Assembly (NCBI RefSeq): GCF_005280735.1
Contig: NZ_CP040078.1
Location: 806,001 to 870,000 of the forward strand
Reading direction: 5' to 3'
Origin: Trinickia violacea
GTDB lineage: Bacteria; Pseudomonadota; Gammaproteobacteria; Burkholderiales; Burkholderiaceae
Length of the DNA: 64,000 nucleotides
The position numbers were made by a program, and so were the translations under genes. Each line of letters opens with the position of its first letter. Position 1 is the first letter of the stretch. This document shows positions 18,995-29,423 of this stretch, in pieces. A model generated the notes under the pieces. The model was not told the DNA's origin. It did not search any database and saw only the letters and a list, made by a program, of their open reading frames with translations.

Positions 18995-19708
18995 ATGGAC
19001 CGTCCCGCCAAGATCATCGTGCTCGACGACGAAGCCGAGCTGCGCAACATGCTGCAGCGCTTTCTGACGCAGCACGGATTCGAAGTGCGCGTCGTCGAGG
19101 ATAGCCGCCGTCTCGATCGCTATTTGCAGCGCGAGCCCTACGATCTGCTCGTGCTCGATTTGATGATCGGCGAAGAAAACGGCCTCGAGATCTGCAGCCG
19201 CTTGCGCGCGGAAGGGCAGACGCTGCCGATCCTGATGCTGACGGCCAAGGGCGATCCGCTCGACAAAGTGGTCGGCCTCGAGACCGGCGCCGACGATTAC
19301 CTCGCGAAACCGTTTCTGCCGCGCGAGCTGGTCGCGCGGATCAAGGCGCTGCTGCGGCGCCAGAAGATCGCGGCGGGCGACCCCACGGTGACGACGCAAA
19401 CGGTGCGCTTCGGCGATTTCAGCCTCGATGTCGGTAAACAGGAACTCATGCGCGCAGGCGAGCGGGTCGAAATGCACTCCGCGCAGATGCAATTGCTCGT
19501 CGCGCTGGCGTCGTCGCCGAACCGGCCCGTGAGCCGCGATAACTTGATGGCGCGCGCCCGCGGACGCGAGCACGAAGCGCTCGATCGCAGCATCGACGTA
19601 CAGGTGCTGCGCCTGCGGCAGATGGTCGAAGCCGACCCGTCGAAGCCGCGCTTCATCAAGACCGTATGGGGCGTGGGCTACATGCTGATCGCGGACGTCG
19701 AATCATGA
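18995..19708 (+). CDS. OmpR-family response regulator of the RND operon
   Basis: 237 residues from the ATG at 18995, chosen over the in-frame ATG at 18980 because GGAGAT lies eight bases before it. The receiver has the acidic pair in VLDDEAEL, phospho-acceptor Asp55 (LLVLDLMIGEENG), Thr (LMLTAKG) and Lys (DDYLAKPF). The C-terminal winged helix shows SRDNLMARARGREHEALDRS, IDVQVLRLRQMVEAD and FIKTVWGVGYML. It is expected to bind DNA upstream of the pump genes when phosphorylated. Its stop overlaps the start of its kinase by four bases. Confidence 0.94.
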   Translation: MDRPAKIIVLDDEAELRNMLQRFLTQHGFEVRVVEDSRRLDRYLQREPYDLLVLDLMIGEENGLEICSRLRAEGQTLPILMLTAKGDPLDKVVGLETGADDYLAKPFLPRELVARIKALLRRQKIAAGDPTVTTQTVRFGDFSLDVGKQELMRAGERVEMHSAQMQLLVALASSPNRPVSRDNLMARARGREHEALDRSIDVQVLRLRQMVEADPSKPRFIKTVWGVGYMLIADVES

Positions 19709-21051
19709 GACGCCGCTTGCTGCCGAAATCGGTGCTCGCGCGCAACATCGCGCTGCTGATCGTGGTCGTGATGCTGAGCCAGGTGTGTTCGTTGGTGGTG
19801 CTCGTGCATTACGTGCAGAAGCCGCGCGTGGAGCGTGCGGCGACGGTGTTCGCGAACTATGTCGCGCTGCTCGATTCGCTGCTCGATGTCGTTCCGGATC
19901 ACGCACGCGATGCGGTGATCGCACGCTTCGATGGGCGCAAGACCCCGCCCGAAGAGGCCGCGTCCGCGCCGACGCCGAATCCCTTGATGCTCTATCACTC
20001 GTATCAGCGCGACGTGTTCCTCGACAGCCTGCGCCAGCATCTGCCGGGCGACATGCCGGTGCGCTGGCAAAGCGAAGGCGGGACGCGCTTGTGGATACGG
20101 ATGCATGCGATGAACTCGTCGTATTGGATCGCGCTGCCGCTTCCCGAGGATGCGCAAGGCGAAGGCCTCGAAGTGGCGATCCTGCTTTCGCTCGGTCTCG
20201 CTGCTGTCGCCGCGTTCACGGGCTATCTGCTCCAGCGCCACCTGAACCGGCCGCTGCAGGACCTCGCGAGCGCCGCGCGCCACGTGAGCGCGGGCGACAC
20301 GCCCGCTCCGCTGCCGACCAACGGCCCCACGGAAATCGCCGAAGTCAGCACGGCGTTCAATCAAATGACGGCGGCGTTGCAGCAAGCCGAAGCGACGCGC
20401 GCCGTGATGCTCGCGGGCATTTCGCACGATATCCGCACGCCGCTCACGAAATTGCGGCTTGCCATGGCCATGGCGCCCACCGATCACGGCGACGACAGCT
20501 TCACCATTGCCGCCGAATCCTATCTCGACCAGATCGATACGATCGTGCAGCAGTTCATGGACTTTGCGGGCAGCAGCGAGCGTGAAGCGCCGCAGCGCGG
20601 CGACGTGAACGCGCTGGTGAACCGGCTCGCGGGAGACTTTGCCGGGTTGGGCCACGAGTTCGAATTGACGCTAGGCGACGTACCCCAATTTCCGTTTCGT
20701 CCGATCAGCATGATGCGCTTGCTGATGAATCTGATGCAGAACGCGGTTGTGTACGGGCGTGTCGGCCTTTCAGTGCGGACGTGGTTCGATGCGGGGACGG
20801 CTTATGTCGCGGTGGGCGATCGCGGCGAAGGGCTGACGGTGCAGGAGCTCGAGGCACTGAAAGCGCCATTTCAGCGCGGGCGCAATGCCCGCACACATAG
20901 CGGCGGGACCGGTCTCGGGCTGGCGATCGTCGAGCGGATCGCGAAGCTGCACGGCGGCACAGTGCAGTTTCATGCGCGCGAGGGCGGAGGGCTGGAAGTA
21001 TGGGCCGTGCTGCCCGTCGACCCTGCGGCGAGCACTGCCAAGCATCGCTGA
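19705..21051 (+). CDS. Sensor histidine kinase of the RND operon
   Basis: 448 residues. A first membrane helix (NIALLIVVVMLSQVCSLVVLV) is followed by a ~120-residue periplasmic region and a second helix (VAILLSLGLAAVAAFTGYLL). Next are a HAMP linker (NRPLQDLASAARHVSAGDT), the phospho-accepting His in AGISHDIRTPLTKLRLAMAM, an N box (LLMNLMQNAVVYGR) and G boxes (DRGEGL, GGTGLGLAIVERIAKLHGG). It resembles EnvZ/RstB-type kinases. The sensed signal is unknown. Being the fifth gene of a tightly coupled operon, it probably reports stress or substrate to the response regulator that sets pump levels. Confidence 0.94.
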   Translation: MRRRLLPKSVLARNIALLIVVVMLSQVCSLVVLVHYVQKPRVERAATVFANYVALLDSLLDVVPDHARDAVIARFDGRKTPPEEAASAPTPNPLMLYHSYQRDVFLDSLRQHLPGDMPVRWQSEGGTRLWIRMHAMNSSYWIALPLPEDAQGEGLEVAILLSLGLAAVAAFTGYLLQRHLNRPLQDLASAARHVSAGDTPAPLPTNGPTEIAEVSTAFNQMTAALQQAEATRAVMLAGISHDIRTPLTKLRLAMAMAPTDHGDDSFTIAAESYLDQIDTIVQQFMDFAGSSEREAPQRGDVNALVNRLAGDFAGLGHEFELTLGDVPQFPFRPISMMRLLMNLMQNAVVYGRVGLSVRTWFDAGTAYVAVGDRGEGLTVQELEALKAPFQRGRNARTHSGGTGLGLAIVERIAKLHGGTVQFHAREGGGLEVWAVLPVDPAASTAKHR

Positions 21052-21251
21052 GCCGGTGACATTGCGCGACACAATTCTCGAATAGTCATGCGCGGGGCGT
21101 TCAACCATACTTCGTTCCGCGTGCAGGAGCCTTGTTAAAACCACATCAGAGCAGGCGCATCACGCATCGGTGAGATCTGCGATGACGGAAGCCATACAGC
21201 GTGTTTCCAGTCATCGGCTGATACGTATGAGCTAACGGCGGCACGCCACTG

Positions 21252-22037
21252 TTGATGACAAGGCTGAACATTGTGCTTACTTCATTCGAATTCGTAGGAA
21301 AAAAGGCGGCGCGCTGCGCCACGGTCGCGCTGACGTTCGGTGCGTTGCTGCTGGGCGGTTGTGCGTCCGGCATCACCAACCAGGCGCAGTACAGCGCGCA
21401 GCCGCAACTGCATCCCGACAGCGTCTACGTCTACACCTTCCGGGTGATGCCCGATCAAGTGAAGCTCGATACGAGCGGCGTTGCGCAGAAACTCAAGGCG
21501 CAAATGAGTGGCGCGTCGCCTGAAGCGGAGCAGGCCGAGGCGGCCATGGAAGTGCGCGAAGCCTTGACGAGCGAAGTCGTGCAGAAGCTGCAAGCGATGG
21601 GGCTGCGTGTGATTCGCTCCGACTCGCCGCCGCCCGCCGATCAAAACGTCCTGATCGTGCAGGGCAGCGTCTCGAAAGCGGATGAAGGGAATCGCCGGCG
21701 CCGCGTCGTGATCGGACTTGGCGCCGGCAAGAGCGAAGTCGCTGCATCGGTGCAGGTGCTCTACAAGCAGGCGGGCGGCGCGCCGATGTTCGTGCAGAGC
21801 TTCGATGCCAGCGCGGATAGCGGCAAGATGCCGGGCGTCGCGGAAACGGCTGGCGTCGGCGCGGCGGCGGGTCATGTGGCGACTTCGGCGGCGGTCGGTG
21901 GCGGCTTGCACGGCATCGGCGAAGTGAAGCACGCCACGCTGACAGCGGTTTCCGAGAAACTCGCGGACAAGATCGCCAAGCAAGTCGGCGAGATCGGCGT
22001 GAGCCAGGGCTGGATGGCGGCGGATCGGGTCAAATGA
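21252..22037 (+). CDS. DUF4410-like lipoprotein
   Basis: 261 residues. A basic N-terminus and hydrophobic core lead to LLLGGC, making Cys37 the predicted lipidated residue, so it should be anchored in the periplasm. The mature part has VYVYTFRVMPDQVKLD, EVVQKLQAMGLRVIRSDSP, VLIVQGSVSKADEGNRRRRVVIG and a Gly/Ala-rich stretch before EKLADKIAKQVGEIG, the pattern I associate with DUF4410 lipoproteins. The function of that family is not known. It is a single gene; nothing clear was seen in the 200 bases before it. Confidence 0.78.
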   Translation: MMTRLNIVLTSFEFVGKKAARCATVALTFGALLLGGCASGITNQAQYSAQPQLHPDSVYVYTFRVMPDQVKLDTSGVAQKLKAQMSGASPEAEQAEAAMEVREALTSEVVQKLQAMGLRVIRSDSPPPADQNVLIVQGSVSKADEGNRRRRVVIGLGAGKSEVAASVQVLYKQAGGAPMFVQSFDASADSGKMPGVAETAGVGAAAGHVATSAAVGGGLHGIGEVKHATLTAVSEKLADKIAKQVGEIGVSQGWMAADRVK

Positions 22038-22272
22038 CGGGGTAAGTGACGGGCCAGCTGACAATCGCGAGGCGCGGCCCGTCGCAATGCCTGACCCAAG
22101 CGCATTCCGCTTGCAGATGCCACGCTTCGCTCAATCCACTCAATACCGCTGCTTTACCGCGTGAAGTGTGCCGCCCGATGCGCTGGCACGCTTCACAAAA
22201 TTCGACGATTTTCAATCGAAGCGACGCATCCTGTATCTCTTCCGCAAGTTCGCGAAGCATGCGCGGGTCCAT
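22030..22272 (-). CDS. Possible small protein (80 aa), doubtful
   Basis: An open frame starting MDPRMLRELAEEIQDASLRL and containing IVEFCEACQRIGRHTSRGKA. The amino-acid balance looks more like real coding than the opposite frames, and a GGAAGG lies 12 bases upstream, which is rather far. The same frame is open for a further ~20 codons upstream without a start (ending LAESNWKVACRM), so the gene may have lost its original start. Its 3' end overlaps the lipoprotein gene by eight bases, tail to tail. No family recognised. Confidence 0.38.
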   Translation of the reverse strand: MDPRMLRELAEEIQDASLRLKIVEFCEACQRIGRHTSRGKAAVLSGLSEAWHLQAECAWVRHCDGPRLAIVSWPVTYPVI

Positions 22273-22415
22273 GCGGCACGCGACCTTCCAGTTCGACTCG
22301 GCGAGTGCATCGTAGGGGGTCGAGAATTAGGCGGAAATGAGGTTTAGCGTCTATACCAGAGGAGTGCATCCACAAGAGAGAAACGATTAAGCACGCGGGG
22401 CAAAGAGGAATCGAG

Positions 22416-23243
22416 ATGTCTCATGAACTCTACGTTCAGGCGCTGAGCGCGATGTTCCTGTTCTGGAACGGCGCGCGGGTTCTCACCTACTTGCCCACCA
22501 TCGGCAAACTGTTGGCAAGGGAAACCGATGTGCGCAGCTACAGCCTCCTGAGCTGGGGGAGCTGGGTACTCAGCAACGGGACGTTCGCGCTCATGCTGCT
22601 CGAAATGAGCCGAGGGGTGCCGAATCAAATGTTCTGGATGAATGCCGCGAACACGCTGATGTGCCTCGTGGTGTCTTTCATCATCGTTCACCGGCGTTTC
22701 CAGCAGTTGCGCGCGTGCGTGAGCGGGCAGGACGAACCGCAGGTGCAGCGCAGGCGTCTGGTGGTTTGGGGGACGACCACGGGGATCTTGTCCATTGGAT
22801 TCGCGAGCGCCGTCGCGTATGGAGTATGGGCCGGGCAGGAGCAGCGCGGTCAGGTCGCTATGCGGGCGGGCGCGCACCCAGCGCTCGAGACGGCGGGCCC
22901 GGTTGCGGTGACGCCATCAACCGCGGCGTCTCAGCCTTCCGTGCTCGCATCGGCGCCGTTGACGGCCACGACTGCAGCCGCCGGTGCGCGGCTCGCGTCA
23001 AATGCGTCCGTTGTTCCGTCCGATAGCAGCGCAGCAGCCCCCACGCATTCCGCGGCGCCGAAAGTGGCCGCTGTGCAGCCCGTGCATGCAAACAGAGCCG
23101 CCGATCCGAATCACCGTCATGTTGCGGCACGTGGCGTTAGAACGGACAGCGACTTGTTCACGCGCGTGAGCTTCTTTTTTCGTCACGTGATTTATCGGGG
23201 GCACGGCGCGAAAAGCCGCCGGTATGTCGACGATCATCCTTGA
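22416..23243 (+). CDS. Membrane protein with PQ-loop-like N-terminus and Ala/Pro-rich tail
   Basis: 275 residues. Four hydrophobic segments are predicted near residues 8-28, 42-62, 72-92 and 115-138. The first two enclose GARVLTYLPTIGKLL and SYSLLSWGSWVLSNGTFALML, reminiscent of the PQ-loop/SemiSWEET repeat (Pro in helix 1, then a Ser-Leu-Leu-Ser-Trp motif). The last ~130 residues are low-complexity Ala/Ser/Thr/Pro, then basic. Length is unlike SemiSWEETs (~90 residues), so transport is only a suggestion. It is convergent with, and 36 bases from, another protein having an Ala/Pro-rich spacer. Confidence 0.68.
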   Translation: MSHELYVQALSAMFLFWNGARVLTYLPTIGKLLARETDVRSYSLLSWGSWVLSNGTFALMLLEMSRGVPNQMFWMNAANTLMCLVVSFIIVHRRFQQLRACVSGQDEPQVQRRRLVVWGTTTGILSIGFASAVAYGVWAGQEQRGQVAMRAGAHPALETAGPVAVTPSTAASQPSVLASAPLTATTAAAGARLASNASVVPSDSSAAAPTHSAAPKVAAVQPVHANRAADPNHRHVAARGVRTDSDLFTRVSFFFRHVIYRGHGAKSRRYVDDHP

Positions 23244-23279
23244 CTTAAGTGCCTTCGCGCGCAACGCGGCTTCGCACGT

Positions 23280-24635
<1,356 letters not shown>

Positions 24636-24821
24636 CGCTGATTCTGTCCCATGCAAAGCGGCGGGCGTTCTTGCTGACCGAGTCGACGTGTGGATTTCGC
24701 AATCGCCGAGACTCTCAGGTCCTTTACCGAAGTAAGCGATTGGTACGCTTTATTGAACCGTGCGCGACGACAATAGAACCGAACCAGTGACCAATATGTG
24801 TCTGTTTACTCGGAGCGTCAA

Positions 24822-24851
24822 GAAACGTAGCACTTTGAAACGTAGCACTTT
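24822..24851. repeat. Perfect 15-base tandem duplication
   Basis: GAAACGTAGCACTTT occurs twice head to tail. It lies in the 359-base gap between the start of the zinc-ribbon gene (24635) and the end of the AraC gene (24995). The rest of that gap is lower in GC, must hold the promoter of the zinc-ribbon gene and shows no other feature I can support. Confidence 0.8.
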
Positions 24852-24994
24852 CACGCCGGCAAAATCCGCCATAAATGTAAGATTTCGTTATTTAATTCGT
24901 AGACCGTAGTAATGATTCTTGAGAGGTGACTTTGTCTTTCGGCTCGAAGTGATTGATGTGTTGCCGGTTTTTTGATCGACCGAAACGTGCTCGA

Positions 24995-25783
24995 TCAATG
25001 CGATTCGGGCCGGTCTTTGAAATAGCGGCTCGGCGGTGCGCCGAGTACGCGCTGGAATAGCGCCGTGAATGCGCTCGGACTGCTGTAGCCGAGATCCAAC
25101 GCCACGTTGGTGATGCTCTCGCCGTCGCCAAGCCGCGTGATGGCGGCGAGCAGGCACGCTTGCTGGCGCCACTCGGCAAAGCCAATGCCGGTTTGGGCCC
25201 TGAAAAAGCGGGTAAACGTGCGCCGGCTCATGTTGAGCGCATTGGCCATGTCGTCGATGTCGACTTGCAAGGACGGCTGATCGAGCAGCGCGCGGCACAG
25301 GCGTGCGAGCGCCGCGTCGGCAGGCAGCGGCGCATTGAGGGACAGCTTCGGCATCACCGCGATCTCTTCGACGAGCAGCCCCATGATCTTGCCTTCCCGT
25401 CCATCGAGGTCGTAGTGCGCCGGAAGATCGACGGCCTCGGCGATGAGATTGTGCAAAAGAGGCGATACGCCCATCACGCAGCACGCATCGGGAAGACCTT
25501 TCTCATCGGCGTCCTCTGCGGCGACGAACGTGTTCAGCATGGTCACCGGACCGCGGATACGCATTTCGTGCACGACGCCTGCCGGTATCCAGCACGCGCG
25601 CGTGGGCGGAACGACCCAATTGCCCTGCGACGTATACATGCTGATCGTGCCGGATGCCGCATAGGCAAATTGTCCCCGGCGGTGCGTGTGGGCGGTAAAA
25701 AAGGACGATGCGGGATAGTCGTTTGCGGTAACGACTACGGTTCGCGGAATGTCTTCGTAGGGGTTGAGCAGGGTGTCGCGCAT
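24995..25783 (-). CDS. AraC-family regulator with cupin arm (NimR-like)
   Basis: 262 residues. The N-terminal cupin (HTHRRGQFAYAASGTISM, VVPPTRACWIPAGVVHEM) is followed by a two-motif DNA-binding domain: QVDIDDMANALNMSRRTFTR, then FRAQTGIGFAEWRQQACLLA and NVALDLGYSSPSAFTALFQR, ending LGAPPSRYF. It is the same subtype as the regulator at 1246. It is divergent from an alpha/beta hydrolase, with 136 bases between the start codons, and probably controls that gene and itself. No ligand can be deduced. Confidence 0.9.
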   Translation of the reverse strand: MRDTLLNPYEDIPRTVVVTANDYPASSFFTAHTHRRGQFAYAASGTISMYTSQGNWVVPPTRACWIPAGVVHEMRIRGPVTMLNTFVAAEDADEKGLPDACCVMGVSPLLHNLIAEAVDLPAHYDLDGREGKIMGLLVEEIAVMPKLSLNAPLPADAALARLCRALLDQPSLQVDIDDMANALNMSRRTFTRFFRAQTGIGFAEWRQQACLLAAITRLGDGESITNVALDLGYSSPSAFTALFQRVLGAPPSRYFKDRPESH

Positions 25784-25919
25784 GGCCCGAAGTCTACAGA
25801 AATTGACCCTGAGCAGAAAGCGGGCCGACGTGGGCCTCTTTACGATTAGGCCAGCCTTTGCATGACGTTGCGGCGCATGGCTCGCTTCTCTCTCTTCTCT
25901 CTTTTCTTAAGGAGGCTAA

Positions 25920-26684
25920 ATGATCAATACGTTTCATCGCGTGGGGACAGGCCCGCATCCCGTCATCGTCCTGCACGGCTGGTTCGGCGATGCCCGCTCG
26001 TTTGCGCCCATGGAATGCGCGCTCGATCACGACACCTTCACCTACGTCTTCATGGACTACCGCGGCTACGGGCAGATGCAATCGGCGCACGGCGACTACA
26101 CGATCGACGAAATCGCGAACGATGCGTTGGCGCTCGCTGACGCGCTCGGCTTCGACACGTTCAGCCTGATCGGCCATTCGATGGGCGGCATGGCGATCGA
26201 GCGCGTGGCGATGCTAGCGCCGAAGCGTGTGCGGATGCTGATTCCCGTGGCGCCGGTCCCGTCATGCGGCGTCGAGTTCGACGATAGCCGGCGCACGCTG
26301 TTCGAATCGGCGGTCGAGCAGATCGAATGCCGTCAGGCCATCATCGATCGAAGCACGGGGCACCGCCTTCCTGCCGCCTGGGTGCGGGCGAAGGCGATGT
26401 ATTCGTGGACCCATTCATCGAAGCGCGCATACGGTGCGTACCTCGAGGCATGGAGCAGCGCTAACTTCAGTGAGGCGATCAAGGGTGTCCCTTACCCCGT
26501 GCGCGTGTTGATCGGCGAGCACGATCCGACCTACAACGCGGCGTTGATGAACGCGACCTACCTCGCCTGGTATCCCGACTCGAAGCTGGAAGTCCTGCCG
26601 AACGCCGGTCACTATCCGATGGATGAAGTGCCGCTCGCGTTGGTTGCGAGTCTCGAGCGCTGCTTGCTGAGCGCGAAAGTCTAG
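25920..26684 (+). CDS. Alpha/beta-fold hydrolase
   Basis: 254 residues with a perfect AAGGAGG ribosome-binding site. The oxyanion region is VIVLHGWFGDARSF, the nucleophile elbow is GHSMGG (Ser87), the acid is probably the Asp of IGEHDPTYN, and the catalytic His lies in NAGHYPMDEVP. No signal peptide is present. The family includes esterases, C-C hydrolases and haloperoxidase-like enzymes; the substrate cannot be assigned. Its stop is only 14 bases from the convergent chrA stop. Confidence 0.9.
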   Translation: MINTFHRVGTGPHPVIVLHGWFGDARSFAPMECALDHDTFTYVFMDYRGYGQMQSAHGDYTIDEIANDALALADALGFDTFSLIGHSMGGMAIERVAMLAPKRVRMLIPVAPVPSCGVEFDDSRRTLFESAVEQIECRQAIIDRSTGHRLPAAWVRAKAMYSWTHSSKRAYGAYLEAWSSANFSEAIKGVPYPVRVLIGEHDPTYNAALMNATYLAWYPDSKLEVLPNAGHYPMDEVPLALVASLERCLLSAKV

Positions 26685-26698
26685 CGCGACACGCCTGC

Positions 26699-27937
26699 TC
26701 ACTTCCACATCGATTCGATCAAGGCCGCCGCTACGCAAAAGACGACGACAACCAGTGGCGGCGCCTTCCAGCGCGTCAACAAGCAGAACCCAATCGCCGC
26801 GACGACGAAATCGATCTTTGTCACGACCGCGCTCGTCCATACCGGCGAGTACAGCGCGGCGCCGAGCAAGCCCACGACGGCGGCGTTCGTGCCGCTGAGG
26901 ACCGCGGTCAGCGGCGCACTGGCGCGAAGCCGCCGCCAATAGGGCAGCGTGCCGAGCACCAGCAGCAATCCCGGCAGGAATATGCCCGCCGTCGCGAGCC
27001 ATGCGCCGGCCCAATGATGGGGCGCCGCGAGCATCCTCCAGCCGAGAAAGGCGGCGAACGTGAAGAGCGGGCCGGGCACGGCCTGCGCGGCGCCATATCC
27101 GGAGAGAAAGTCGCTCGGCGCGACCCAGCCTGTCGCCACGGTTTGCTCTTGAAGCAGCGGCAAGACGACGTGCCCGCCGCCGAACACGAGTGCCCCGGAG
27201 CGGTAGAACGCATCGAAGACGGCGAGCGTGTGGCTTGGGTAAATCGCCGCGATGGCCGGCAGCGCGAGCAGAAGCGCAAAGAAGGCCGCCAATGCGAGCA
27301 AGGCGACCTTGTGCGAAATGGGAAATTCCTCTGCGCCGAGGGGGCGCAAGCGCGCGGCGTCCGAGCTCGCGGGGCGGCAGAGCGCGAGCCCAAGCGCCGC
27401 GCCAAAGGCGATGACCGTCAACTGCCCATAGGCGTTGGTCAACACGCTCGCGGCGGCAAGCGCAAAGAGCGCAATGGCCGCACGCGTGAGATCCGGGCAA
27501 AGACGCTTTGCCATGTCCCAGACGGCCTGCGCGACGACCGCGACGGCCACGAGCTTCAGGCCGTGAATCAGGCCGGCGCCGAGCGTGCCGTTCAAGTCCG
27601 GCGCGATGGCGGCAAAGCCCAGCAGCAGCGCGACCGAAGGCAGCGTGAACCCGCACCACGCGGCCAGCCCGCCGAGCCATCCGGCACGCAACAGGCCGAT
27701 GGAGAACCCCACTTGGCTGCTCGCGGGGCCGGGAAGCAACTGACAAAGCGCGACCAGATCCGTGAACGATTCTTCATCGAGCCAGCCGAGCCGCTCGACG
27801 AACTGCCGGCGGAAATAGCCAAGATGCGCGATAGGGCCGCCGAAGCTCGTCAGCCCGAGCTTGAGAAAGACGATCAACACCGTGAGTGCCGAACGTTGTT
27901 GTTGCCGTTGCGGATACGGTATCAGCTCAGTTTGCAT
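26699..27937 (-). CDS. chrA: Chromate transporter (CHR family)
   Basis: 412 residues, with about ten to twelve hydrophobic segments in two homologous halves. Each half opens with the CHR signature: LGLTSFGGPIAHLGYFRRQF with ALCQLLPGPASSQVGF in the first, and LVFGGGHVVLPLLQEQT with GYGAAQAVPGPLFTFAAF in the second. Long-chain ChrA proteins export chromate across the inner membrane. The gene follows the sensor kinase at 28002 on the same strand after 64 bases, so it might be part of that transcript. No chrB regulator is present. Confidence 0.93.
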   Translation of the reverse strand: MQTELIPYPQRQQQRSALTVLIVFLKLGLTSFGGPIAHLGYFRRQFVERLGWLDEESFTDLVALCQLLPGPASSQVGFSIGLLRAGWLGGLAAWCGFTLPSVALLLGFAAIAPDLNGTLGAGLIHGLKLVAVAVVAQAVWDMAKRLCPDLTRAAIALFALAAASVLTNAYGQLTVIAFGAALGLALCRPASSDAARLRPLGAEEFPISHKVALLALAAFFALLLALPAIAAIYPSHTLAVFDAFYRSGALVFGGGHVVLPLLQEQTVATGWVAPSDFLSGYGAAQAVPGPLFTFAAFLGWRMLAAPHHWAGAWLATAGIFLPGLLLVLGTLPYWRRLRASAPLTAVLSGTNAAVVGLLGAALYSPVWTSAVVTKIDFVVAAIGFCLLTRWKAPPLVVVVFCVAAALIESMWK

Positions 27938-28001
27938 AGCGAGGCGCCGGAGGGATTCGAAGTGATCGGCTATGCGTCAAGATATCGCCGATCGGCAACG
28001 C

Positions 28002-29423
28002 TCAAGTTTCGGCCGCCGATGTGACACGAGCCGGTGCGACGGCTGCGCCGGGAAAGGCAATTTCCGCACTCAGGCCCGCACCGCCGATTCCCGTATCGAA
28101 CGTCAACTGCGCGCCAAAGTATTCGACGATGCGCGCCACGATCGACAGGCCCAAGCCGCTGCCGCTCGCTTGCATGCCCTTGCCGCGGAAGAATCGATCG
28201 GTCAGGCGCGCGCGATCCTCGGCGCTCACGCCTGGGCCGTCGTCCCGCACCGTCAGCAGCACCGCTTGGTTTTCGCGCCGTATCGCCACTTCGACACGCC
28301 CGCCCGTATCGCCGTACTTGATGGCGTTGTCGATCAGGTTGTCGAGCAAGATGCCGATCAAGAGCGGCTCGGCGACGACTTCGCAAGGCTCGCTGTCGAT
28401 CAATGCGACGTGCATGTCCTTGCGCCGCGCGCCGGGCACTTTGGCGGCGATCGCATTGCGCGCGAGCGTCTCCAGCCGGACAGGCGCCGTCGGCAGCCTG
28501 TCGTGCTCGTCGAGCCGCGCGAGCAGCAGCAATTGCTCGGCGAGACGCGCGCTGCGATCGACGCCTTGCACCACGCGCTGCATCGCCAGCTGTTGCGAAG
28601 CCGCATCCTCCGCGCCGAGCGCGACCTGCGCTTGAACCTTGATCGCGGCGAGCGGCGTTTTCAATTCGTGCGCGGCGTCGGACGTGAACGCGCGCTCTCG
28701 CTTGATCGATAACGCGAGCCGCGAAAGCAATTGATTGAGCGCGTCGACGAGCGGGCGGACTTCCGCCGGCGTCGGTCCCATTTCGATCGGCTCGAGCTTG
28801 CTGACATCGCGCGTGCGGATCGCCTTCGACAGCATCTTCAACGGCGCGAGACTGTGGCCGATGCTGAACCAGACCAAGATCGCAAGGACCGGCAGCGCGA
28901 ACGCGATCGGCGCCGAGATGCGCCGCGCGGCGCCGGTCGCGAGATCGCTGCGCGTGTTGGCAGGCTCGAGCACGCGCACCGTCCGGCCGCTGGCCGTGTC
29001 GTGGAGCGTGAACGTGTGCCACGGCTTGCCGCCGAGCGTCATCGAGCGTATGCCGGGGCTGGCCGGCGTCTGCGCGTCCCACCCTTGCAGCGACGCGAGC
29101 TCCGGGCTGCTCGCGAGGATGCGGCCGTCGGCGTCGCGCACTTGCATCAGGATGTCGCGCGGCAACGCGTCTTGGTCATCCTTGGCATTGGCGTGCGTGA
29201 TGTCGAATTCGTCGCGCGCATCGATGTGCCGCTTTGCCAACGTCGTGAGATCGGCGGGATTCAAGACGACGAGGAATTGCGCGAATTCGGCGAGGCGCGC
29301 GTCTTCCCATTCTTCGAGTTCCTGCGTCGCGTGGCGATAGCTGGACACCAATGCGACCGTCCATACGAGCGCGATGCTGGCGAGAATCAGGAACACCAGA
29401 CGGCGGCGTATCGAAGCGGTCAT
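28002..29423 (-). CDS. Sensor histidine kinase (QseC/PmrB-like)
   Basis: 473 residues; the start lies in an ATGA overlap with the response regulator gene. It opens MTASIRRRLVFLILASIALVW (first membrane helix). A two-component-sensor N-terminal module follows, with YRHATQELEEWEDARLAEFA, and then ~100 periplasmic residues. A second helix (PIAFALPVLAILVWFSIGHSL) leads to the His box FTSDAAHELKTPLAAIKVQA, N box (LIDNAIKYGD) and G boxes (DDGPGV, GSGLGLSIVARI). The family senses diverse signals (cations, antimicrobial peptides, catechols); the true signal is unknown. Neighbours are kup upstream and chrA downstream. Confidence 0.93.
   Translation of the reverse strand: MTASIRRRLVFLILASIALVWTVALVSSYRHATQELEEWEDARLAEFAQFLVVLNPADLTTLAKRHIDARDEFDITHANAKDDQDALPRDILMQVRDADGRILASSPELASLQGWDAQTPASPGIRSMTLGGKPWHTFTLHDTASGRTVRVLEPANTRSDLATGAARRISAPIAFALPVLAILVWFSIGHSLAPLKMLSKAIRTRDVSKLEPIEMGPTPAEVRPLVDALNQLLSRLALSIKRERAFTSDAAHELKTPLAAIKVQAQVALGAEDAASQQLAMQRVVQGVDRSARLAEQLLLLARLDEHDRLPTAPVRLETLARNAIAAKVPGARRKDMHVALIDSEPCEVVAEPLLIGILLDNLIDNAIKYGDTGGRVEVAIRRENQAVLLTVRDDGPGVSAEDRARLTDRFFRGKGMQASGSGLGLSIVARIVEYFGAQLTFDTGIGGAGLSAEIAFPGAAVAPARVTSAAET

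Noticed and set aside
22048..22083. GACGGGCC/GGCCCGTC inverted repeat after the DUF4410-like gene, considered as a terminator.
   Set aside because: The loop is 20 bases and no T-run follows on either strand.
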